Shown here in pieces: positions 46,900 through 59,200 of a stretch of 64,000 nucleotides of DNA (the stretch's first letter is position 1; each line of letters begins with the position of its first letter). The DNA comes from Euryodendron excelsum (lineage: Eukaryota > Streptophyta > Magnoliopsida > Ericales > Pentaphylacaceae), in the NCBI GenBank assembly GCA_033060915.1, contig CM065378.1:34526501-34590500 (forward strand), given 5' to 3'. Under the pieces are notes generated by a model. The model ran no database searches, was not told the DNA's origin, and was given only the letters and a program-made list of their open reading frames with translations. Both the position numbers and the translations under genes were made by a program.

Positions 46900-48424
46900 A
46901 TGTATTGGCTAAGGTGCCCTATTTTTACCAAATCCTCCAGCTGATCCTTGAAGTAACTACAACTTTTTGTTATGTGGCCCCTCTTTCTATGATAGGAGCA
47001 GAATTTCTTCTAATCCCGTGTATTCACATCCCCTCCCATCTTTGGTGGCCATTTAAAGTATGGCTTGTCCTTTATCTGAGGCAGTATCTTGTAGATCAGT
47101 TTTTTGAATACTATGGTCATGCCCTCAAAGGCCTTCTTGCCCCCGTCATTGGCATCTTCTTGTTAGGGCTTCTAGGCCCCCTTTAGTTCCTTCCATGCTG
47201 CCAATTTGCTATTGGTGTTCCCTTGGTCAGGTAGCAACAAATCTTCCTCAACCCAGGAGTACTGCCCAATTCTCTCCATAAGCTGAGGCATGCCAAGTGC
47301 TGGTCGCTTTGTCAAGGACTGTCTCAGGTGGTGCTCTCTGCATAGACTGATCTTAAACTGTGCTACTGCAAGTTGCACGCTACACCCTTCAATCTCATTA
47401 TAGGCCTACCAGTAGTGCATCGCATACTGTCTCAATCCTCTATCTTCTTTCTTATATATTGTTAGCAAGTAGTCTACTTCATTTGGTTACTTGCTATTGG
47501 TTATGAATCTTGCAGTGAAGAGCTTGGCTAACTATTTCCAACTACCAATCGTCCCCGAAGGCAACTTGTCAAACTAGCAAAGGGCTGATTACCCTAGGCT
47601 GGATGCGAAAACTAGGCACATGAGGGACTCGTCCTTGCTCCACTGGGCCATCATATGCTCATAGTGCCCGATGTGCATAACTAATGGAATCTGACTTCCC
47701 CTCATAGGGAGTGAACTTTGGTGGCATAAATTTTCAGGGAGGTTAGCGTCTATCTATCTCCTCCATGAACAGGGAAGACATTGTCTGCTCCAAAGCTTTT
47801 CGTGCCACGTCCCAGGCCGTTCTCCCCTTGGAATGTGTCATCCTTCCTTCCAATTAGTTATTCAGCCATCTCGTAAGGTCTTCCTAATCTCCTCGATCGT
47901 GCAATCGACCTTGCTACTGATGTTGGCCCAATGCTGGAGGTGTGACTTCTAGGATGCCTGGCAGAAGGTATGCTCGGGTTCCTAAAATCCGTCCTCCTTT
48001 TCTTGCTACTTGAGTAGTACCTATGTTGATCTTCGTTTCTACGCTGATGTCGGCTTTGCCCTTCTCTCCAATTTCTTTGATCAGCAACCTCATCCCTGAT
48101 TGTCCTAATCTCCATTCTCAAGTCAAAGATCTTTTGGTCACGTCTTCTCAACTCACTTTAAAAAATTCTTGGATTTGAGCTCCTTCGAGGAGGATTGTTG
48201 GGCCGTAGAAGGCTCCTTATTATACACTGTCTTCTCTAGTCCTCCTCCATCGGTAAATTAGGCACTATGTGATGCACCTCTGAACGGAACCGTCGGTTTC
48301 CCCAGACCCAATGATGACCTAGGTACTCCCAGGGTACTTCATCATAAGAAACAACATTGCTCCATCCCTTGTAGTTTCTTGAGTGTGAAGCTTTGGGAAC
48401 TGCCCTTGTGCTCTCTATAGTCAT
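46900..48424 (-). pseudogene. Decayed gag of the gag-only element
   Basis: Minus strand from ATG 48424: a charged, arginine-rich N-terminal part (RRRDQKIFDLRMEIRTIRDE near 48150), a badly broken Retrotrans_gag core, a recognisable end (AVAQFKISLCREHHLRQSLT, 47372-47310) and a zinc-knuckle-like CSYHRKRGHITKSC (about 46960-47010). These parallel the Tat gag motifs [18 protein letters not shown] and [14 protein letters not shown]. Many in-frame stops. No pol follows. Confidence 0.8.
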
Positions 48425-48436
48425 TTTTTCAAAAGC

Positions 48437-48454
48437 TTTCTACAGACGACGCCA
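48437..48454 (-). other. Gag-only element primer-binding site
   Basis: TGGCGTCGTCTGTAGAAA on the minus strand; the Tat element has TGGCGCCGTCTGTGGGAA. The differences are C-to-T or G-to-A. Confidence 0.8.
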
Positions 48455-48995
48455 ACTGGGGAAAGGATTTTTCATAAGCCTCAATCCGCTTGTGAACCAC
48501 CAAGATGAATGCTAGAGAGCCTACATGAGTAGAAGACAGTGAAAATGCGTCGACCCTCTTTGGGCCGAAAATACTATGAAGAATAAGTCAGACAAGCTTA
48601 ATCTCAATGTATTGAAAGAAATAAATCTATTCTAGCTCACAGTTGTGCGTATCTTGTTTCTTAGCAGCATGGTGTATTTATAGGTTTCGGAGGCCCCACT
48701 CCATTTAGGAGTGGTATTTTCTCTCTTAGGTTGATTTATAAGTCGATTGGACTTATCTTTAAGAGTCCTACTTCAAGTCGGATTGGGTCTCCTACCTAAT
48801 GGACCTCTTTTTGTACTTTGAGAGTGCTTCAGCAGCTGCTGGGCTTGCCACTTTTAGATCAGCATCGCCATTCTTAGTGGGCTTGCTTTCATACAGGTCA
48901 ACTTGTGGTTTATTCTGAATCTGTTCTTTGGGAGGTCGGTCATACTACTCCTAGTGGGCCGGCCCTAATCTGGAGAACACAAAATCTTTATCCCA
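48455..48995 (-). repeat. Gag-only element 5' LTR
   Basis: Partner of 44990-45549. Ends TTTATCCCA before TSD CATAT. Confidence 0.85.
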
Positions 48996-49000
48996 CATAT

Positions 49001-49649
49001 ACCATAGCATAAAAATCAGAAATAGATTGACCTTTCTTTTGTTTCAATTCATAGAGATCAAATTCCAGTTTATATCTTTTTGCAAAATTAGTCTGGAGAA
49101 AACGTTTCTCAAGAAAATTCCAAATAGCTTGAGCTTCTTCAAAATTTTCAAGTTGCATGATAATAGATGTAATAACAATACTAGCAATCCATAATACTAT
49201 TTTACTATTATTCATCTCCCACTCATCTAATTTGGACTAAAAAACTTATTCTTTTTGACCATCTGTTTTAGTGGGAAACTTTTAATCATAACATATTTCC
49301 AAAGACCTTTTCCTTTCAAAAAATTGCGTATGAGATAGGACCAGTGGCTGGAATTTGTTCCATCTAGTTTCACAATGATTGGTTAAACCAAATCTGAAGA
49401 AGTATTATTAAAGCAAAATAATCAAAAGGAGTAAATATACCTTCAATTGATAGAAAAAGACTAAACAGACTAAAAGTTAAAAGAACTATGTATACTTTGA
49501 CCCCAATCTCCACGTGAAGCAATTAGGATATCAAATATTGAGGTTCTTAAAAACAATTGCTATTGCTCAATATTCAAATTAGATTAGTTGAGAACAAAAG
49601 GTAGTGGCAGCAGGACAACGGTGCAATGGAAGTAGAGGCTCTGATACCA
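49001..49649 (-). pseudogene. Copia gag N-terminal part and leader, right of the nested element
   Basis: The frame at 49215-49001 (minus) contains LVDGQ-type gag sequence with MQLENFEEAQAIWNFLEKRF and KKGQSISDFYAMVYV. It continues directly into QLALMEPKWT on the other side of the nested element (44970), proving that insertion split a once-continuous gag. Upstream to 49649 is leader ending at the PBS. Confidence 0.8.
49638..49649 (-). other. Copia primer-binding site (initiator Met tRNA)
   Basis: On the minus strand TGGTATCAGAGC directly follows the LTR end TTCTCA: the standard plant copia PBS. Confidence 0.93.
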
Positions 49650-49792
49650 TGAGAAAATTATTAAATCAATAATACAAAATTTTAGGTTTACATCCTTATA
49701 TACAAAATAGACTAGGTCTACTCAGCTCAAGAATAAATAAAATAGCCCACTAAATACAAGCTCAAAATAACTAAAATATATGTACATTAACA
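49650..49792 (-). repeat. Copia element 5' LTR (143 bp)
   Basis: Partner of 41841-41983. The right flank starts ATACACATCC. Confidence 0.9.
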
Positions 49793-50576
49793 ATACACAT
49801 CCAAACGTTTGTATTTAAAATTTCCTAGAATCAGACACACTTTGGACACCTAAGGAATATTTCTTAATCACACATGAAACATGTGGCAAATTTTAAAAAA
49901 GTAACTTGAAAACATGTTTTAAATACAAACAAAAATAAAAATATCCCACATTAACTTGAAATTCGATTGTAAAACCAAAACAATGTGAATTTATATCTAA
50001 TTTAACTTTTATGCTCTAAAAAAACATGTTTTAATTTCAATTAGTGTTATATTATAGTTTTATTTTATTATTTTTCATCAAATATTTATATATAAGACAA
50101 ATAAAAATATTTTTTTATTATGTTTCTGGCTATGCCTTGTCCACAATTTTTAAAAATTATAGTATCGGTGTGTCCATATATGTGATTCTTAATTAGCATC
50201 CCATATTTGACGAATTAAAGGACTATGATTTTCGTCTTTGTCTAGTGGTCAAGTGGAGTACAAAAACTAAATTGATTTCTTTGTGTACTCTTTTATGATG
50301 CACAACTAACATTAATATTTATACACAAGCCACCCACCAAGGGATGGCCTAAAAACCGGGTCATCCGGTCCTGATCCGATTCTAAGGGTGCGGATTGGTC
50401 CTGATTGCGGTAGGGACCGTCCATCACACCCTCTAGATCATCCAATGGAACCGCCCAAATTTGAAAGAACTGGCGGCCAAGGAGACCCGACTCTCACATG
50501 CATGTGCTGGGTTGGCTAATCATGAGTTGTTGCGTATATGTACCCAGATATGTATACATGTCGCAGCTGCAATAAT
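49793..50576. other. Intergenic, no gene seen
   Basis: AT-rich, with a GC-richer patch near 50350-50480 that has no long frame. Nothing is supported. Confidence 0.4.
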
Positions 50577-50967
50577 TAGAGATGATAATGGGATGGGTTT
50601 AAGTGGGGACTTCTTTCTCATCACCAATTGGGAATAGCAAAATAATCTAATATCTCGGGTCGCGCCCCGACCCTCCCCTATTAGGATAGATATAAGGTGA
50701 TATTAATTGGAACGAGGTGGGTTTGAAAACAAAATGAAAAAATTCGCCCCAAACCGAACTCTTCCTATTCATAAATATATATTTATTTTTATTTGTATAT
50801 ATTTTATTAAAATAAATTTTTATATTTTTTTAATTTTTTTGTAATATTTGAAAAACACACTAAGATAAAGGAAGCGAGGCGGGGCGCGGTAGGTCTAGGA
50901 AGGGGTTAAGCAGGGTAGGAATGGGGTAAGGATCCCCCGACCCAAACTCGCCCCGTTGCCAACCCTA
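50577..50967. mobile_element. hAT-like MITE
   Basis: The left end TAGAGATGATAATGGGATGGGTTT and the reverse-complemented right end TAGGGTTGGCAACGGGGCGAGTTT agree at most positions and resemble the common plant hAT-MITE end TAGRGATGGCAACGGGGC. The differences on the left are largely C-to-T/G-to-A. I do not see a clear 8-bp TSD. Confidence 0.45.
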
Positions 50968-52389
50968 TCCCCATCCTGCCATGGTGACTCTGCACCGCTT
51001 TCCGGCTGCCCCGCTTATAAACCTCTCTCCCCACCTCCGATCTACCTATTTTATGTTAGTAATTTTTCAAACACATCATGGGTAAGCAAAAATCAAAATC
51101 ATGTAAATAAGAAAAAAAATCATAATATTTATATTTTGATATAATATTTATATAATATGTATGTGTATATATATATATATATATAATAAACTAAGTGAGT
51201 TATAGCATCTGTTCTCAAACTCGACCGAAATTGTTGACAGGAGGGGAATGAAGATGGAGAACAACTGAGACAACCTTTCCGGAATTGTTGACTCAACATG
51301 CATGGCAAAAGTTCCAAAATCAGAATATTGTGAAACTTAAATAGTGTTATTGAAAACTTGTTAAAGATCAAGATTCATGGTTATGCCTGGATCCTGTCAA
51401 ATAGTAATTTTATCGTTTTACAAGATAGTTGTTTTCTCAGTTACTTTATATATATAGAGAGAGAGTCAGAATTCAATTCTGTCAATTCTACCTGTTTCTA
51501 AGACCTTAATTTTATGGTTTTCGTGTTTAATTTTTGCTATTTTTAGTAATTTTCATATTATCTGAATTTTGATCGTTTAGAGTTTGCAACAAAATACTAA
51601 TGCATGGAGTGCTATGCCGCAAAGTGAACTTGAGTTGAATAAGAAAGGCAAAACATGAGTTAGACTTCAGAGGGATCGTTAAGTGCTTTATTAATAAGGT
51701 AGAAACTGTTTTTCTTGCTTGTTTTGTGAAGTCTTGCAAGGTAAAATTTTCGTTGTTAAGAACTACCTCGATTTCATAAGCTCACTCTTGCGTTAATAAC
51801 TATAGTAAAATATTAGTCTTGCATAAAATTATACAAAAAAATTCACTAAAGCAATGTGGTGATGCCATTTATATAATTAAAAACAAGCTTGATAAATATT
51901 TTGTTTCAAAATAGAGATCCTAATTATTCACATTATTATGTACAAAGACTATAAATTATTTTTTGCATCACTCATAATTAAAATGTTACTTTGTTTTCAA
52001 AATCCTCTCCATTACACTTACCATTCAATACTATGTTGACACATCATTTAAATGGACAATGAATGGATCAAATGAAACTACCTAATTTACCTAAATTTAA
52101 TTTTTAAAGACTTTTCGATACTACATCATTTTATACAAAGTAATAAAATTATTTAATATTTTATATGTAATAGATCTATGCAGAGCCAGCAATTGAAAGA
52201 AAAAAAAAACACTCTCCAGGAACGAAAAATACAAATGCATAATATACAAATACATATCCATATACATATGTATATATATACAGACGTGCATACATTCTTG
52301 CACGACTATGATTTTCGAGAAGTCATTTGCCTATATTTTCCAAAAGTGAATAAGATTACCATTGCCGACAAATCCTAGGTTAAAAGCAC
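50968..52389. other. Intergenic, no gene seen
   Basis: AT-rich, with TA microsatellites at about 51160-51185. No gene or element boundary is supported. Confidence 0.4.
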
Positions 52390-52990
52390 AGTAAGATGTT
52401 GGGATGATCAAATTTATTGCACGCGTGGAATATTAAAAACACTCACACAAAAATACACACTAAAGAGACACGAGATTTAATGTAATTCATCCAAATAATT
52501 AGGGGTAAATCTACCTAACTTAGAAAGATTTCACTATTGTACTAGAGTTTACAGTATGAGATATCAAAAATATTCAAGGTCCTTTGAACAATAACCGTTT
52601 TTCCACTCAAGAGTATTTTTTTTTCTTCTCTACTCACTACACACTCTCTTTACGAATCTCCAACTTATTTTACTTTGCTACTTCTCAAAACTTCTATCTA
52701 AATGAGTATTTATAGCTGCTCGTCTCACTGTACATTTTCGTTTGAATAAGATTTTACTGACTCAATTGTTCGAGGATCTGTTGCAGTACGGAAGAAAACT
52801 CCGGCGCTTACTCGCTGATTGCAGAAAAAACACCGAGAAAAAAAACCTTTTCCGCCGACAAGTTTTATCTCTTTTCTTCTTCTACTTCTTTTCTTTTTCT
52901 TCGTTTGCGTTTTCGGCTTATTTTCTTGCAGATCATCTTTCGGTGGAGCCCGAAAGTCAACGGCTGGAGATCCACCACAAGGGTGGACCC
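52390..52990. other. LTR-like sequence upstream of BURP-2
   Basis: From TGTTGGGATGATC (about 52397) the DNA carries ACACGAGATTTAATGTAATTC followed by a CACTACACACTCTC-like run and a GAGTATTTATAGCTGC TATA-like segment (52704-52719). This wording is common in plant LTRs. BURP-1 has nothing similar upstream. I see no partner LTR, PBS or TSD. Confidence 0.3.
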
Positions 52991-53010
52991 CACACCCAAC
53001 ACGATCTACT

Positions 53011-53115
53011 CCAATTGGTCAGTTATATAACCCACTTCTCTTCCTTCCATGTAAGCTTTGCTTTCAGTTCCTCTTCCATTAATTCTTAGTTTTCTTTCGC
53101 AGTTTTACAGCTTTA
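53011..53115 (+). promoter_or_regulatory. BURP-2 proximal promoter and 5' UTR
   Basis: CCAATTGG (53011-53018) is followed by TATATAA (53024-53030), about 90 bp before the start codon. From the TATA box on, the sequence aligns with the BURP-1 leader. Confidence 0.6.
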
Positions 53116-53215
53116 ATGGAGTTTAAGCTCCTACCCATCTTCACATTTCTTTATGTGAGTTTATAAGCTTCCGAATTCTGAAAATAAAGAAAAATTTCCC
53201 GATATTTTTTTGTGA

Positions 53216-53268
<53 letters not shown>

Positions 53269-56200
53269 TTCTTCTTCTCTCTCTATATATACTTATATAT
53301 GTTAATGCAATTCATTCGTGATTTACATGGCAATATATATTTATATACTTATATATGTTAATGCAATTCATTCGTGTTATAATATATATGTTGGATATAT
53401 AATAATCCCTATTTAATTACTATGTGTATAATTAGTGATCACAAACAATAAAATAACACGAATTATCTAATTATCAATTAGAAGCAATTTTAACTAGAAG
53501 ACAATTAGAATCTGAATAAGAACGAACTAAATCGTAACGATTTACCCGGTTGTCGTTCACAAAAATAGAAAATGTAGAAGTCGAAAGATAGATCGAGTCG
53601 AGTGTTTCACACTCTCTTCTTAAAGACAGATTCACCCCCCACAGTTGGTGCTCACGGGATGATGGGCGTCTGACTCCCAAAATAAAACGATCTCAGCAGT
53701 CTTTAGGCAGCACTTCAATAAAAACTGCTTGGCGGCTTCACCAGATGATCTAAACTCTCTTAGGAAATACGGGAGGAGGAAGAAGAATTCGTTGTATGCA
53801 ACAATTTGGAATTTTTAGATATTATGAATGCTAGAATGCTGCTCTATTTATAGAGCCCAGGTGTCTGTTCGAAACACTGGTTCGAATAGGTACCAGCAGC
53901 CAAACAGCCCCTTACCGGAGGTGAATCCTACACGGATTTGAGCAAGTAAATAGTCTAGATTCATCTCCTTTTGGAGGTGAATCCAACGCACCAATGACCC
54001 GACACAAATGATGCATGGGTCTCACATTTATATTGGGTCAAAGATCAACAAAATAATGAGTTTATACCCAATTATTCTAACAATCCCCCACATGAATGAG
54101 ATTGGCTAGAAATGAAAAATACAAATGAGAATACTGACTTAACACAGAGAGAGAGAGACAGGTAGAAAGTTGCCGCATCGGGAAAGGTGGTTTTTAGCTT
54201 TGAACCTTCCCTAGTGAAATACTATCGGATTTATTTGGCTAACCAGTGAACATGATGTCTTGAACTGTTCATCCGTTTATATAAACCAAGACAATAGTAC
54301 TCATACGGTTCCTTTCAAATCATCTAGTGATCCATTCGGTTGTGTTCATTTTGGCCCTGAACAATGCCTGGTAGATTCATGAGTACTCTAGAGAAATTAG
54401 CCTTAAAAATTTCTTATAGAAGCGGCCCCTTCATACTCATATAGGTGATCTCTTATTAAGAGTATCCCGCTATACTCCACTTGAAATTCCAAGGTATAAG
54501 AATCATTAAGAGCTAAGCTCATCCTAAACACTATCTACAGGTTATCACTATTTCATCATAGAAATGGACAGCGGAACTAGTTCCTCAGTGATTTATCCTA
54601 AGTCACACAATTTTGTTGTCCCGTTGAACCTAGATCTTGGGATCTCCAGTCAGCTAGGTTGAGTTACTATTATGGCGACTTTTTAAGTCATAGGCTTAAG
54701 GCCCATTCCTCTCGATGAATTCTCTACTTGATCTTTCGTCAAGCCTTTTGTAAGTGGATCCGCAATGTTGTTCTTAGACTTGATGTAATCAATGGATATA
54801 ATTCCATTAGAAAGCATTTGCCTCACAGTATTGTGTCGTCGACATATATGTCGTGACTTCCCATTATACATGTGATTTTGTGCTCTTGCTATTGCAGATT
54901 GACTATCACAATGTATGCAGATAGTAGAGACAGGTTTAGGCCACATGGGAATATCCTCCAGAAAGTTACGAAGCCACTCTACTTCCTCTCCTGCTTTATC
55001 TAAAGCGATAAACTCAGATTCCATGGTGGATCTGGCTATGCAAGTTTGTTTTGAGGATTTCCAAGATATTGCTGCACCTCCTAGAGTAAACACATATCCA
55101 CTTGTGGATTTAGAGTCTCTAGTGTCAAATATCCAATTTGTGTTTGTGTAACCTTCTACAACAGCTGGATATCTCGTATAGTGCAGCCCATAATTCAAGG
55201 TGAATCTCAGATACCTGAGAACCCTAACTATGGCCTTCTAGTGGTTTGACCCTGGGTTACTCGTATATCTGCTCAATCTGCTTACCGTATAAGCAATATT
55301 CGAACGTGTGCAATTCATGAGATACATTAAACTGCCAATTATCCGTGAGTATTCTAATTGAGATATGCCCTCATCATCGTTCTTGTATAAATGTAGAGAA
55401 CAATCTATGGGTGTGTTTGCTAGACCGTTATCAGACTTACTAAACTTATCGAGTATTTTCTCGACATAATGAGTCTGTAATAACGCATATCCCTCGAACG
55501 TTTTGGTAATCTTAATACCAAGTATAACATCTGCAAACCCCAGATCCTTCATATCAAACTTACTGTTCAATAATTTCTTAGTAGCTTTAATAACATCAGT
55601 ATTGCTACCAATGATAATCATATCATCTACATAAAGACAAATAAGGACATAACCATGAGCAATGTTCTTCATATAAACACATTTGTCGCATTCATTTATC
55701 TTGAAGCCGTTTGACAGCATAGCATTATCAAACTTCTCATGCCATTGTTTCGGGGCTTATTTTAGTCCATATAAACACTTAACAAGTTTGCACACCTTTT
55801 TCTCTTTGCCAGGAACAATGAATCCTTCAGGTTGCTCCATATAAATCTCCTCATTCAAATCTCCATTTAAGAATGCCGTCTTAACATCCATTTGATGAAT
55901 CTCAAGATTATGTAAAGCTGCAAAGGCTATCAAGATACGTATGGACGTTATTCTGGTTACAGGAGAATATGTATCGAAATAATCCACTCCCTCAGTCTGC
56001 TTGTAGCCTTTGACTACAAGTCTGGCCTTGTACTTGTCAATTGAGCCATCTGCTTTCATCTTTCTCTTGAATATCCACTTGTATCCAAGGGGTTTATTAT
56101 CAGGTGGTAGATCCACTAGTTCCCAAGTATGATTTTGCAGAATTGACTCAACTTCGCTATGGATAGCCTCTTTCCACAAAGGTGCTTCCGGAGAGGACAT

Positions 56201-59200
56201 TGCTTCTTTATAACTCTAAGGTTCATTTTCTACCAAATATGTTAGAAAATCAGGACCGAATGACTTTGCAACCTTTGTCCTTTTACCTCTTCTAGGTTCA
56301 GCGTCATTTCCTTTATCCACTGACCCATAGTCTTTATTTACAATGGTATCATGAGTCCGTTTAAGCGAACTTGATCCATGTGTAGACTTATACGGAAACT
56401 CCTCCTCAAAGAAGGATACATTCCTAGACTCCATTATTGTATTCACATGAATATATGATATTTCAGACTTGTAAACCAAAAACCAATATGCACTGCTATG
56501 TTCGGCATAGCCAATAAATATACAATCAAATGTTTGTGGTCCTAATTTTACCTTCTTGGGTAAAGGAACCGCTACCTTAACTAAACAACCCCATACTCTC
56601 AAGTATTTATAGGAAGGTTTTCGACCTTTCCACATCTCATAAGGGGTTTTGCCAAGTTTCTTATGGGGTATCTTATTGAGAACATAGTTGGCGAATAGCA
56701 ACGCTTCCCCCCACAAATTCTGGGGTGCCCCAGAACTTATCAATATAGCATTCATCATCTCTTTTAGAGTGCGATTCTTTCGCTCAGCAACTCCATTTTG
56801 CTGAGGTGAATAAGGTGCAGTGGTTTGATGTATGATACCATGTTCAACACATAGTTGTGCAAATGGTGATTCATACTCACCACCTCTATCACTTCTTAAC
56901 ACCTTAATCTTTTTGCTAAGTTGATTCTCAACTTCACTCTTGTATTGTATAAACATGTCTATTGCTTCATCTTTACTTCTTATTAAGTAGACGTGACAAT
57001 AGCGAGTGCAATCATCAATGAAAGTTATGAAGTATTTTTTCCCACCTCGAGTTTGAACATATTTCAAGTCACAAACATCACTATGAATTAGTTTAAGTGG
57101 TTCCGTACTTCTTTCAATTGATTTGAACTGAGTTCTAGTCAACTTTGCCTCAACGCAAGTTGCACATTTATCATTAGCATTAAAATCAAGTTTAGGTAAA
57201 GACTCTAATTTAACTAATCTATGCATGGTATCAAAGTTAACATGACCTAATCTACCATGCCATACATTTGAAGACTGAAACAAGTAAATAGAAGATGTAG
57301 TATTATTACTAGAAGGCTTAGGAGCCACAGTCATTACATTAAGTTTGAAGAGCCCATCGCTCAGATATCCCTTTCCCACAAATATTCCTCCCTTAGTAAG
57401 TACAAACTTATCACTCTCAAACACCAACTTAAAGCCCTTCTTACTCAACAATGAACCAGAGACTAAATTCTTGCAAATGTTTGGCACATGGAACACCTCA
57501 TTTAGAGTAAGTTCTTCGCCGGAAGTCATTTTCAGAACGATCTTCCCCTGACCTTCAACCTTTGAGGTTGTCGAGTTGCCCATGTAGAGTTGTTCACCGT
57601 CCACTGAGTGGTAAGATGTGAACATCCACTTGTTGGCACAGATGTGACGAGTGGCCCCAGTGTCCACCCACCATTCTTTAGTATTGCCAACCAAGTTTAC
57701 CTCAGAAACTACGGCAGAAAGATTCAGGTCTTCCATATTGGCACAAAGATCCTCGGTCACATTGGCTTGAGCAGATTTCTTCTTGTGGTTCTCTTGATCC
57801 TTCTTCTCAAGATCCTTACGCTTGCGACAATCCTTGACCGTATGACCAGTCTTACCGCAGACGTAACATTTCCCTTTGAACCTTTTGAAATTGCCACCTT
57901 TGGAACCTTGGTAGGACCCTTGACCATCACGCTTTCACTTTTTGTCGTTGGATTTGGCTTGCTCCATCACATTTGCCTTTGACACCATATGGGTGTTGAT
58001 AAATTTTTTCTCAGAAGCCCGATTGTCTTCCTCAATTCTTAGCCTGACGATAAGTTCCTCAAGCCTCATCTCCTTGCGCTTATGCTTTAGATAGTTCTTG
58101 AATTCTTTCCAAGACGGCGGCAATTTTTCAATTATCGCAGCCACTTGGAAAGACTCACTCAGAACCATGCCTTCGGCATGGATGTCATAAAGTATAACTT
58201 GGAGATCCTGGACCTAGCTAATAACTGTTTTAGAATCAAATATTTTGTAATCAAGGAACTTACCGACCACAAATTTCTTTGAGCCGGCGTCTTCCGTCTT
58301 GTACTTCTTGTCTAAAGATTCCTACAATTCTTTTGCCGTCTGCACGGCACAATACACGTTGTAGAGTGTATTATCCAGTCCATTGAGGATATAGTTCCTA
58401 CATAGGAAGTCAGCATGTTTCCATGCTTCCACCGCCGCAACTACTTGCTGGTCGGACTCATTCTCGTTCAGAGTAGGAACATCTTCATGAAGAAATTTTG
58501 CCAAGTTCAGAGTCGTCAGGTAGAACAACATTTTCTGTTGCCACCTTTTGAAATCAGTTCCATTGAACTTCTCTGGCTTTTCTCCGTGATTCACCGGTAC
58601 ATTTGGTGTATGCACTTGGTTCACCAGCACAGTCATTGTCAGTACTAGTGTCCCAATCACAGTAGGAGTTGAAGTAAGATTAGGAATAGGAGTATTATCA
58701 GCCATTTCTGGATTAAACAATTTCACACAAAATTTGAGTACTAATCCAGAAACACGACACTAATTAACACAGTTAAAAAATATAGGAATGGAATCTGTCT
58801 TTAAGATTGTTGGATATATAATAATCCCTATTTAATTACTATGTGTATAATTAGTGATCACAAACAATAAAATAACACGAATTATCTAATTATCAACTAG
58901 AAATAATTTTAACTAGAAGACAATTAGAATCTGAATAAGAACGAACTAAATCGTAACGACTTACCCGATTGTCGTTCACAAAAATAGAAAATGTAGAAGT
59001 CGAAAGATAGATCGAGTCGAGTGTTTCACACTCTCTCCTTAAAGACAGATTCACCCCCCACAGTTGGTGCTCACGAGATGATGGGCGTCTAACTCCCAAG
59101 ATAAAACGATCTCAGCAGTCTTTAGGCAACACTTCAATAAAAACTGCTCGGCTGCTTCACCAGATGATCTAAACTCTCTCAGGAAATACGGGAGCAAGAA

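Larger units (their letters stand above)
44990..48995 (-). mobile_element. Gag-only gypsy derivative (TR-GAG type) nested in copia gag, TSD CATAT
   Basis: LTRs of about 560 bp (44990-45549) and 541 bp (48455-48995) bound it, with CATAT on both outer sides (44985-44989, 48996-49000). Minus orientation: PBS TGGCGTCGTCTGTAGAAA at 48454-48437, decayed gag (to about 46900), a tandem hairpin array (46545-45640), a purine tract CTGGGGGCAATTA, then the 3' LTR. There is no protease, reverse transcriptase or integrase. PBS, gag and array all resemble the Tat element at 25541-41501, which or whose relatives probably supplied the enzymes. The LTR inner end is uncertain by a few bases. Confidence 0.85.
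41841..49792 (-). mobile_element. Deleted Ty1/copia element with 143-bp LTRs, hosting a nested gypsy derivative
   Basis: Two 143-bp repeats (41841-41983 and 49650-49792), TGAGAAAA...CATTAACA on the + strand, bound the element. It reads on the minus strand: a perfect TGGTATCAGAGC primer-binding site (49649-49638) adjoins the right LTR and a GAAGGGGG purine tract (41992-41984) adjoins the left. Without the nested 4-kb element it is only about 3.9 kb, short for copia. I see no matching TSD (left flank TAGAG, right flank ATACA), so the flanks may have changed or the LTRs may come from different insertions. Confidence 0.88.

Noticed and set aside
46848..47186. Plus-strand 112-residue hydrophobic frame
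   Set aside because: It is the complement of the decayed gag zinc-knuckle region of the gag-only element.
41836..49797. Target-site duplication for the 143-bp-LTR copia element
   Set aside because: Flanking 5-mers TAGAG and ATACA do not match, so none was claimed.
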